DNA of 8,272 bases from JBIKLM01 sp044375105 (GTDB lineage Bacteria > Planctomycetota > UBA1135 > GCA-002686595), in the NCBI GenBank assembly GCA_044375105.1, contig JBILNK010000183.1, positions 1 through 8,272 on the forward strand. Direction: 5' to 3'. This document shows, one piece after another, positions 1 through 8,272 of the stretch. The translations under genes were made by a program, and so were the position numbers. The notes under the pieces were generated by a model. That model saw nothing but the letters and a program-made list of their open reading frames with translations. It ran no database searches and was not told the origin of the DNA. Every line of letters begins with the position of its first letter. Within the stretch, counting starts at the first letter, position 1.

Positions 1-1
1 C

Positions 2-3058
<3,057 letters not shown>

Positions 3059-3087
3059 GACAGCCCAACCGCCGATCCCCGGATCCC

Positions 3088-6000
3088 ATGCAAGCCGAGA
3101 ATCAGTCCGCCGGGCCCCCCACGAGCCTGGGCTCGACCAAGGGCCTGTTCGACTTCATCGTGCACCGTCCGGTGGGCGCCGGGGTGGCCTTCGTGACCCT
3201 GCTGGTGATCGGGGCGATCGCCTACCTGCGCATCCCCTTGCAGCTGATGCCCTCGGGCTTCCAGGCGCCGAGCCTCAACGTGTGGGTGCCGAACATCGGC
3301 TCGAGCGCCCGCGAGAACGAAGAGAAGGTGGCGCGCCCGATCGAAGAGCAACTGCGCACGATGAGCGGCATCGAGCGCGTGCGCTCCTCGAGCCAGGACG
3401 AGTACGTCTGGATGCGCGTCAATTTCGACGCCTCGCTGAACCTGGACCTGGCCAAGGCCGAGGTGCGCGACCGGCTGGAGCGGGCCCGGCCTGGGCTGCC
3501 GCCCACCGTCGGGCCGATCGAGTTCTGGTCCGAGGACGCCGACCAGTTCCCGATCAGCTTCTTCGGCGTGCTGCATTCGGGCGATTCCGACCGCACCGAC
3601 TTCCTGCTGGACGCGGTCGTCAAGCCGCGGCTCGAGGCCGTGCCGGGGGTCTCCAAGCTGGACCTGTTCGGCGTGCTCGACGACTCGATGCGCATCGAGC
3701 TGGACGAAGACCGCGTCCTGGCCGCAGGGCTCGACCTGGGCCAATTGATCGAACGCCTCTCCAAGGACAACTTCGCCGAGCCCCTGGGCGAGGTCGACGA
3801 CGGCGGCCGGCGCTACCTGCTGCGCAGCGACATGCGCCTCGCCAGCGAGGAGGAGATCGCCGCCTATCCGCTCGGCGAGGGCCTGGTGATCGGCGACGTG
3901 GCGCGCGTCGAGCGGGTCAAGTCGGTGCGCGACAGCCTGTCACGCATCGACGGGCAGTACGCCTACTACGGCGTGGCCCGCAAGGACACCCAGGCGGACG
4001 TGGTCGAGAGTTCGCGCGCCCTGGCGGCGGCCTTCGAGGAGCTCGAGCGCGATCCGCGCCTGGGCGGCCAGATCCGGTTCCTGCCCTTCTTCATGCAGGG
4101 CTCCATGATCGAGGGCTCCCTGGCCCAGCTCAAGTCGACCGCGGTCACCGGCGGCCTCTTGGCGGTCATGACCCTGGTGGTGTTCCTGCGCCGCCTGCGT
4201 TTGACGATCGCGGTGGCCCTCTCGATCCCGGTCTCGGCCCTGGCGGCCATCGCGGTCGAGTACTTCACCGGCGGCTCGTTCAACCTGCTGACCATGGTCG
4301 GCGTGACCCTCGGCATCGGCATGCTGGTGGACAACGCCATCGTGGTGGTCGAGAACATCGCCCGCCTGCGCGATCAGGGCCTGGAGCCGCGCCAGGCAGC
4401 GATCGAAGGCACCCGCGAGATCGCCCTGGCGATCACCCTGGCGACCCTGACCACGGTGGTCGTGTTCCTGCCGCTGATCTTCATGAGCGACAACGCCGAG
4501 GCGCGCCTGATCTTCGGCGGCATCGGCATCCCGCTGGTGGTCTCGCTGCTGTTCAGCCTGGGGGCCGCGGTGCTGTTCCTGCCGGTCATCACGGCGCGCA
4601 TCCTGGGCCAGCGCCCGGCGCGCCTGAACCGCCTGGCGTTGGTCTTCGCGCCCCTGCTGCGCCTGCCGGCCCGCGGACTGGGGGCGCTGATCTTCGCGGC
4701 CCAGGCCCTGCGGGCCGGGGCGGTGCGGCTGCTCGAAGCCCTCGGGCGCGGGCTGGCGCGGCTGCTGGCGCCCGCGGGCCGCCTGGCGCTGCCGCTGCTG
4801 CTGGTGCGCATCGGCCTGGCGGGCGCGCTGGTCTACGGGGGCTGGACGCGCTTCGCCGCGTACCAGAGCCAGCGCGAGCTGCTGCCGGAGCTGGCCGCGC
4901 AGAGTCCCTGGTTCGAGCTCTCGGGGCTGGCGCTCCTGGCGGTGCTGTGCCTGTGGCTGCCGCCGCGCCTGGCCCGCCGCCGCGTGGCCGCCCCGACCCC
5001 GCCGGACCGCACCCTGCTGGCCTCCGATTCGGTGCTGGCCCTGACCGAACGGGCCGTGGGCGCCCTGGTCGCCTGGGCCATCGCCCGGCCCGGGCGGGCC
5101 ACGCTGGTGGCGATCCTGAGCTTTGCCTCGATCGGCATCCCGGCCTCGAACCTGTCCCTGGCGGCCTTCGCCATGGACGGCAGCGGCGGCCAGGTCGAGT
5201 ATTGGGTCAAGTTCCAGACCGAGTTCACGCTGCTCGAAGCGGACGAGCAGGTGCGCATCCACGAGGCTTTCCTCGGGTCGCTCAAGGAGGAATGGGGCTT
5301 CGACCATCAGTCGACGCGCTTCGACCGGCGCGAGGCCAACTTCGAGATCTATTGGGACCGCCCCCTGGCGCCCTCCAAGCTGCAGGCCCTCGAGGCGGAG
5401 CTCAAGCGGCGCGCGCCCCAGCCGCCGGGGCATTCCCTGGCCTTCGCCGACTCGCGCGACGCCAACGAGCGTTCGCGCGTCCTGGCGCGCTTCGAGCTGC
5501 GCGGACCGGACAGCCGCGTGCTCGAACAGCTAGCCCGCGAGGCCAAGCCGCTGCTCGAGTCCGTCCCCGGGCTGTCGGCGGTGACCTCACCCCTGGACGA
5601 GGCCGAGCAACAGATCGAGGTGCGCGTCGACCGGGAGCTGGCCAGCGCCTTGTCGGTCGATTCCCAGACCGCCTTCAACAACGTGGCCTGGGCGCTGCGC
5701 GGCTGGCCCCTGCCGCGCTTCATGGACGAGGGCCGCGAGATCCCGTTCCTGATCGAATACGACGTCGAGAACGTGGCCGGATTCTCGACCCTGCGGGACC
5801 TGGGGATCTGGAACGGGGAGCGCTCGGTGGCCCTGACGGCCTTCTCCAAGCTCGACTTCCAGCCGACCACGCGCGAGATCAACCGCGTCAACGGCCAGAC
5901 CACCTTCACCCTGACCGCCGAGGTCGACGACCCGCTGGAGACCACGCGCCTGACCGAGCGCGGCTATCTGGCCCTCGAGGCCCTCGACCTGCCGCGCGGT

Positions 6001-6639
6001 TACAGCTTGGGCACCGACACCTCGGCGCGAGCACGGCAGGAGGAGGAGGCCGGCGAGATGCTCGCGGCCCTGGGGCTCTCCCTGGTGCTGGTGTTCATGC
6101 TGATGGGCGTGCTGTTCGAGTCGGTGGTGCTGCCGCTCTCGGTCATGTTCTCGATCCCCTTCGCCATCCTGGGGGCCCTGTGGGTGCTGTGGCTTTCCGG
6201 GACGCCCATGGACGTGATGGGCTGGATCGGGTTGATCATCCTGGCCGGCGTGGTGGTCAACAACGGCATCGTGTTGATCGACTGCGTGCACCGCCTGCGC
6301 GGGGAAGGCCTGGGCATCGAAGCGGCGCTGCGCGAGGGTTCCGTGCGCCGCGTGCGCCCGATCCTGATGACCGCCCTGACGACCGTGTTCGGCCTGCTGC
6401 CGATGATCCTGACCGAACCGCCCTCGGACGCCATCGACTACCGCGCCCTGGGCGTGATCGTGGCCAGCGGCCTGACGACCAGCACGTTCTTCACGCTGTG
6501 GGTGGTCCCGCTGGCCTACCTGGGCATCGAACGGGCCAACGGGGCGCTGATCGCCCGCATACGCTGGCTGGCCGCGTCCCGGGACGAGCGCCGGCGCTTG
6601 GTCGCCGGAGATCCGGGCGGCGCCGCCGCTTCGGCCTGA
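3088..6639 (+). CDS. RND-family efflux transporter, inner-membrane permease (second of tandem pair)
   Basis: Complete RND permease of 1183 residues; AcrB-type proteins are usually about 1030-1050. The ATG at 3088 is chosen because it lies 29 bases after the previous stop and puts a typical N-terminus (FDFIVHRPV, TM1 about 29-47) in place. The frame stays open upstream, but only inside the preceding gene. First porter loop about 50-345; TM2 352-370; TM3 372-393; TM4 399-421 with D415-N416; TM5 445-466; TM6 478-500. A large linker of about 507-650 follows with extra hydrophobic segments. TM7 is about 672-690, the second porter loop about 690-988, then TM8 992-1010, TM9 about 1015-1036, TM10 about 1044-1065 with N1058-N1059, TM11 about 1092-1108 with R1088 and T1095 (AcrB R971/T978 positions), and TM12 about 1121-1144. 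Probably co-transcribed with the upstream pump gene. The pair may form a mixed trimer as in MdtBC, or two separate homotrimers; sequence alone does not decide. Substrate unknown. Confidence 0.96.
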   Translation: MQAENQSAGPPTSLGSTKGLFDFIVHRPVGAGVAFVTLLVIGAIAYLRIPLQLMPSGFQAPSLNVWVPNIGSSARENEEKVARPIEEQLRTMSGIERVRSSSQDEYVWMRVNFDASLNLDLAKAEVRDRLERARPGLPPTVGPIEFWSEDADQFPISFFGVLHSGDSDRTDFLLDAVVKPRLEAVPGVSKLDLFGVLDDSMRIELDEDRVLAAGLDLGQLIERLSKDNFAEPLGEVDDGGRRYLLRSDMRLASEEEIAAYPLGEGLVIGDVARVERVKSVRDSLSRIDGQYAYYGVARKDTQADVVESSRALAAAFEELERDPRLGGQIRFLPFFMQGSMIEGSLAQLKSTAVTGGLLAVMTLVVFLRRLRLTIAVALSIPVSALAAIAVEYFTGGSFNLLTMVGVTLGIGMLVDNAIVVVENIARLRDQGLEPRQAAIEGTREIALAITLATLTTVVVFLPLIFMSDNAEARLIFGGIGIPLVVSLLFSLGAAVLFLPVITARILGQRPARLNRLALVFAPLLRLPARGLGALIFAAQALRAGAVRLLEALGRGLARLLAPAGRLALPLLLVRIGLAGALVYGGWTRFAAYQSQRELLPELAAQSPWFELSGLALLAVLCLWLPPRLARRRVAAPTPPDRTLLASDSVLALTERAVGALVAWAIARPGRATLVAILSFASIGIPASNLSLAAFAMDGSGGQVEYWVKFQTEFTLLEADEQVRIHEAFLGSLKEEWGFDHQSTRFDRREANFEIYWDRPLAPSKLQALEAELKRRAPQPPGHSLAFADSRDANERSRVLARFELRGPDSRVLEQLAREAKPLLESVPGLSAVTSPLDEAEQQIEVRVDRELASALSVDSQTAFNNVAWALRGWPLPRFMDEGREIPFLIEYDVENVAGFSTLRDLGIWNGERSVALTAFSKLDFQPTTREINRVNGQTTFTLTAEVDDPLETTRLTERGYLALEALDLPRGYSLGTDTSARARQEEEAGEMLAALGLSLVLVFMLMGVLFESVVLPLSVMFSIPFAILGALWVLWLSGTPMDVMGWIGLIILAGVVVNNGIVLIDCVHRLRGEGLGIEAALREGSVRRVRPILMTALTTVFGLLPMILTEPPSDAIDYRALGVIVASGLTTSTFFTLWVVPLAYLGIERANGALIARIRWLAASRDERRRLVAGDPGGAAASA

Positions 6640-6676
6640 TCCGTACCGCGCGGCACGACCGTCCGCGGGCCCCGGG

Positions 6677-6691
6677 GGCCGGCGACCGGCC
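6677..6691 (+). other. GC hairpin after the second RND gene
   Basis: A perfect 6-base-pair stem, GGCCGG and CCGGCC, closes a CGA loop 37 bases after the RND stop codon. There is no T-run behind it, so it does not qualify as a classical intrinsic terminator. It could protect the 3' end of the message or be a chance fold in GC-rich DNA. The loop and the 3' stem overlap one copy of the GCCGGCGACCG direct repeat. Confidence 0.25.
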
Positions 6692-6824
6692 AATGGGCTC
6701 GGGCTCAGCCGGCGACCGCGCGGTTGCGGCGCGCGCCGGGGTCGGTCCAGGTTCCGAGAACGCCGCGCGCAAGGCCTGCTGCGGGGCAAGGGGCGCGTGC
6801 CTGCGAAGCGGAATCTTTGGGCTC

Positions 6825-6845
6825 GCGGGCCCGGCGGCCCGCTTT
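6825..6845 (+). terminator. Possible weak intrinsic terminator upstream of ribH
   Basis: GCGGGC (6825-6830) pairs perfectly with GCCCGC (6837-6842) around a 6-base loop and is followed at once by TTT (6843-6845). This is the best terminator-like fold downstream of the RND genes. The T-tract is only three bases and the element touches the presumed -35 of the ribH promoter, so it may separate the two transcription units, or may be incidental. Confidence 0.3.
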
Positions 6846-6872
6846 CCAGGCGGCCGGGCCGAGCGCTAGGCT
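6843..6872 (+). promoter_or_regulatory. Candidate sigma70-type promoter for ribH
   Basis: TTTCCA (6843-6848, four of six matches to TTGACA) and TAGGCT (6867-6872) are separated by 18 bases. The -10 lies 27 bases upstream of the ribH ATG, which would give a short leader of about 20 bases. TAGGCT and TAGACT are common -10 forms in GC-rich bacteria. Support comes from the matching GCTAGRCT box ahead of nusB. This is a pattern match, not proof of activity. Confidence 0.5.
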
Positions 6873-6899
6873 CTGGTCGCCGGGTTTTGCCCCGCCGCC

Positions 6900-7409
6900 A
6901 TGTCGACCCCCGAAGAGCCCTCCGCCCCGGCGCCGCGCCTGCGCCCCGGCGTGCGCATCGCCCTGGTCAGCTCGAGCTACCACGGCGACCTGATCCAGCG
7001 CATGGTGGCCTCCGCCCGCGAGACCCTGGTCGAAGCGGGCCTCGAGCCGGGGCACCTGTGGGAGCTCTCGGCGCCCGGCGCCTATGAACTGCCGCTGATC
7101 GCGCGACGGTTGGCCGCGCGCCGCGACGTGGATGCGGTGCTTTGCTTCGGACTCGTGCTGCGCGGCGAGACCGACCACGATCGCTACATCGCCCAGGCGG
7201 TGGCCAGCCGGATCATGGATGCCTCGATGCAGACCGACACCCCGATCCTGTTCGGGGTCCTGACCCCCAACACGATCGGGCAGGCCGAAGCGCGGGTGCG
7301 CCGGCGCAGCGAGGGCGGACTGGACAAGGGCCGCGAGGTGGCCCTGGCGGCGATCGCCACGCTGGCCAGTCTGGACCAGACCGACGGCCCCCACGCCTGG
7401 TGCGAGTGA
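6900..7409 (+). CDS. ribH: 6,7-dimethyl-8-ribityllumazine synthase
   Basis: Cytoplasmic enzyme of the penultimate step of riboflavin synthesis. It condenses 5-amino-6-(D-ribitylamino)uracil with 3,4-dihydroxy-2-butanone 4-phosphate to give the lumazine that riboflavin synthase uses. The 169 residues are slightly longer than the usual 150-160. Family landmarks occur in order: the substrate-binding SSSYHGDLI segment (24-32, aromatic Y27), SAPGAYELPL (57-66), FGLVLRGETDHDRYI (83-97) with H93 at the catalytic-histidine position, FGVLTPNTIGQA (118-129), R132 at the phosphate-binding arginine position, and DKGREVALAA (142-151). About 18 extra N-terminal residues rich in Pro and Ala precede the fold. 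The ATG at 6900 is the first start after the likely promoter, but no Shine-Dalgarno sequence is evident. Neighbouring ribH and nusB genes are common in bacteria. No other riboflavin genes are in view, so the rest of the pathway must be encoded elsewhere. Confidence 0.96.
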   Translation: MSTPEEPSAPAPRLRPGVRIALVSSSYHGDLIQRMVASARETLVEAGLEPGHLWELSAPGAYELPLIARRLAARRDVDAVLCFGLVLRGETDHDRYIAQAVASRIMDASMQTDTPILFGVLTPNTIGQAEARVRRRSEGGLDKGREVALAAIATLASLDQTDGPHAWCE

Positions 7410-7460
7410 CCCTCGGCGGGCTGCGGCGCGCTGCGGGCCGAGCGTTGGCCGCGGGCCGGG

Positions 7461-7489
7461 GCCGGACTTCTCCAGCCGGCTGCTAGACT
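7461..7489 (+). promoter_or_regulatory. Candidate promoter for nusB-ftsY
   Basis: TAGACT (7484-7489) within GCTAGACT matches the -10-like box found ahead of ribH. The stretch 17 bases upstream (7461-7466, GCCGGA) is a poor -35. The -10 lies 52 bases before the nusB TTG, predicting a leader of roughly 45 bases. nusB could also be reached by read-through from ribH, so this may be an internal promoter. Confidence 0.42.
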
Positions 7490-7517
7490 GCCGGGCTCCC
7501 GCCGGGGGTGCCGCCGG

Positions 7518-7541
7518 CTCCCCCCTCCCGCCCCCCATCGC
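7518..7541 (+). promoter_or_regulatory. C-rich, G-poor nusB leader without Shine-Dalgarno
   Basis: The 24 bases before the nusB TTG are almost all C, with only two Gs (7530 and 7540) and no purine-rich Shine-Dalgarno core. A small G-rich hairpin (CTCCC at 7496-7500 with GGGGG at 7504-7508, including one G-U pair) precedes it. This may be an unstructured entry site for ribosomes. It also has the base bias of Rho-loading RNA, but it is shorter than typical Rho sites. Confidence 0.35.
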
Positions 7542-8144
7542 TTGAAGAAGCGCACCAAAGCCCGCGAGCTGGCCCTGCAGTTCCTCTATCAGGTCGATCT
7601 GCTCGGTCCCGCGGCTCTCTCGGGTTTGGAGGAATTCCTGACCGGCGAAGAGCCGGACCGGGAGACCACGCGCTACGCCCGCGGGCTGATCGAGGGCACG
7701 CTGGAGGCCAAGGAACAGATCGACGCCGCGATCCAGCAGGTCGCCCAGAACTGGGAGATCCCGCGCATGGCGGTGATCGATCGCAACGTGCTGCGCCTGG
7801 CGACCTACGAGCTGCTGTTCTGCCCGGACATCCCGCCCAAGGTGGCGATCAACGAGGCCATCGAGCTCGGCAAGCGCTATTCGACCCAGAACTCGGGCGG
7901 CTTCATCAACGGGGTCCTCGACAAGGTCAAGGACAGCGCGCAGGCCGGTTCCGGATCCGAGGCCGGCGGCAAGGCCAAGCCGGACGGCAAGGGCGCGCCC
8001 GCCGATTCGGCGCGCAGAGCCACGGGGCAAGCGTCCGCTGGGAAGCCGTCCGCGGGGAAGAAGAGCGCGCCGGCGGCGTCCCAGCCGGCCAGCCCGGGCG
8101 CTGATCAGCCCGCCGCCGGGCCCGCTCCGGACGAGCGCTCCTGA
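7542..8144 (+). CDS. nusB: Transcription antitermination factor NusB with C-terminal low-complexity tail
   Basis: NusB binds ribosomal protein S10 (NusE) and boxA RNA and helps RNA polymerase resist termination, chiefly on rRNA operons. The protein has 200 residues, against about 130-150 normally. The all-helical NusB domain fills residues 3-130: KARELALQFLYQ (6-17), PRMAVIDRNVLRLATYELL (74-92), KVAINEAIELGKRYS (100-114) and the signature GFINGVLDK (120-128). Residues 133-200 form an Ala/Gly/Ser/Pro/Lys-rich, probably disordered tail with short repeats such as AGKPSAGKKSAP. TTG at 7542 is the only sensible start: it gives the standard NusB N-terminus, no ATG or GTG is in frame just upstream, and the next internal Met (M76) would remove half the domain. 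ftsY starts 9 bases after the stop, suggesting co-transcription. Confidence 0.95.
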   Translation: MKKRTKARELALQFLYQVDLLGPAALSGLEEFLTGEEPDRETTRYARGLIEGTLEAKEQIDAAIQQVAQNWEIPRMAVIDRNVLRLATYELLFCPDIPPKVAINEAIELGKRYSTQNSGGFINGVLDKVKDSAQAGSGSEAGGKAKPDGKGAPADSARRATGQASAGKPSAGKKSAPAASQPASPGADQPAAGPAPDERS

Positions 8145-8153
8145 AGCCGGACC

Positions 8154-8272
8154 ATGGGACTCTTCGATCGCCTCAAGGACCGCCTCACCAAGACCCGCAC
8201 GGCGCTGGCCGACGGGCTCTCGGCGCTGTTCCGCGGCGGCCGCCCGATCGATGCGGCGCTGTTGCGCGAGCT
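8154..8272 (+). CDS. ftsY: Signal recognition particle receptor FtsY (3' end beyond window)
   Basis: The first 40 residues of FtsY, the membrane-associated GTPase that docks SRP-ribosome complexes at the Sec translocon. The visible N-terminus, MGLFDRLKDRLTKTRTALAD, followed by GLSALFRGG and then IDAALLREL, matches the start of the FtsY N domain. It also forms the amphipathic helix that targets the protein to the membrane. The spacing pattern (F-RLK-L-KTR-L, LF-G, ID-LL-EL) fits FtsY rather than its paralogue Ffh. The protein begins directly at this helix, so it lacks the long acidic A domain of the E. coli protein. The ATG at 8154 lies 9 bases after nusB; only a weak GAAG/GGA stretch precedes it. 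The GTPase G domain lies outside the window and cannot be checked. Confidence 0.92.
   Translation, partial: MGLFDRLKDRLTKTRTALADGLSALFRGGRPIDAALLRE

Larger units (their letters stand above)
6640..6899. other. 260-base intergenic region between the RND operon and ribH
   Basis: No open frame here looks like a protein, and no tRNA or riboswitch core is recognisable. Short repeats are visible: ACCGCGCGG at 6645-6653 and again at 6715-6723, and GCCGGCGACCG at 6678-6688 and again at 6708-6718. The second ACCGCGCGG copy extends to the 10-base palindrome ACCGCGCGGT (6715-6724). GC-rich hairpins lie at 6677-6691 and 6825-6842, and a candidate promoter lies at 6843-6872. In DNA this GC-rich, short repeats can arise by chance, so an operator role is only a possibility. 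Confidence 0.6.
7410..7541. other. 132-base ribH-nusB spacer
   Basis: Just after the ribH stop, CTCGGC (7412-7417) can pair with GCCGAG (7437-7442) around a 19-base loop. No T-run follows, so terminator function is doubtful. The rest holds the TAGACT box and a C-rich tract ending at the nusB start. No small gene is evident. Confidence 0.45.

Noticed and set aside
3282..6869. A second long forward open frame (about 1195 codons) overlapping the second RND gene
   Set aside because: Its translation is Arg/Ala/Gly/Pro-rich with no recognisable domain. High GC at third codon positions leaves few stops in the alternative frames; the RND frame has clear homology.
6640..6899. A possible FMN riboswitch upstream of ribH, suggested by scattered GGGGCAAGGGG-like and GGTCGGT-like bits
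   Set aside because: The conserved FMN aptamer blocks do not appear in the right order or spacing, and the likely promoter lies downstream of these bits, leaving a leader too short for an aptamer.
6705..8030. Long minus-strand open frame across ribH and nusB, with similar ones at 3940-5433 and 5587-6789
   Set aside because: These are antisense shadows of real genes with low-complexity composition and no domain signature. They reflect GC-rich codon usage.

Overview
The window is about 8.3 kb of very GC-rich DNA (roughly 70% by eye). All genes read left to right and are tightly packed. The two resistance-nodulation-division (RND) pumps imply a double-membrane envelope. GC content is extreme, and no visible gene start has a good Shine-Dalgarno sequence. 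Core genes occur in the order ribH-nusB-ftsY. Together these suggest a high-GC, non-model Gram-negative lineage; Planctomycetota or a Myxococcota-like group would fit. This placement is an inference, because the window contains no rRNA or other decisive marker.

Region 1 (2-6639) holds two tandem RND inner-membrane transporter genes. The first enters from the left edge without its N-terminus. The second is complete at 1183 residues and starts 29 bases after the first stops, so they are probably one operon. No periplasmic adaptor or outer-membrane channel gene is in view; if the operon is typical, they lie upstream. Both pumps have aspartate-asparagine in TM4 and asparagine-asparagine in TM10, where AcrB has its Asp-Asp and Lys relay residues. 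Both also carry an enlarged hydrophobic linker between TM6 and TM7.

Region 2 (6640-6899) is a 260-base gap with GC-rich hairpins, short direct repeats and a plausible promoter for the next gene.

Region 3 (6900-8272) is a housekeeping block. ribH encodes lumazine synthase (riboflavin synthesis). nusB encodes a transcription antitermination factor with a TTG start and a 68-residue low-complexity tail. ftsY encodes the signal recognition particle receptor; only its first 40 residues are inside the window. ribH and nusB each have an upstream GCTAGRCT box resembling a high-GC -10 element. ftsY follows nusB by 9 bases and is probably co-transcribed with it.

Nothing here looks like a wholly new system. 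The points most worth a second look are the membrane-like inserts in the two pumps, the nusB tail, and the C-rich, SD-less nusB leader.
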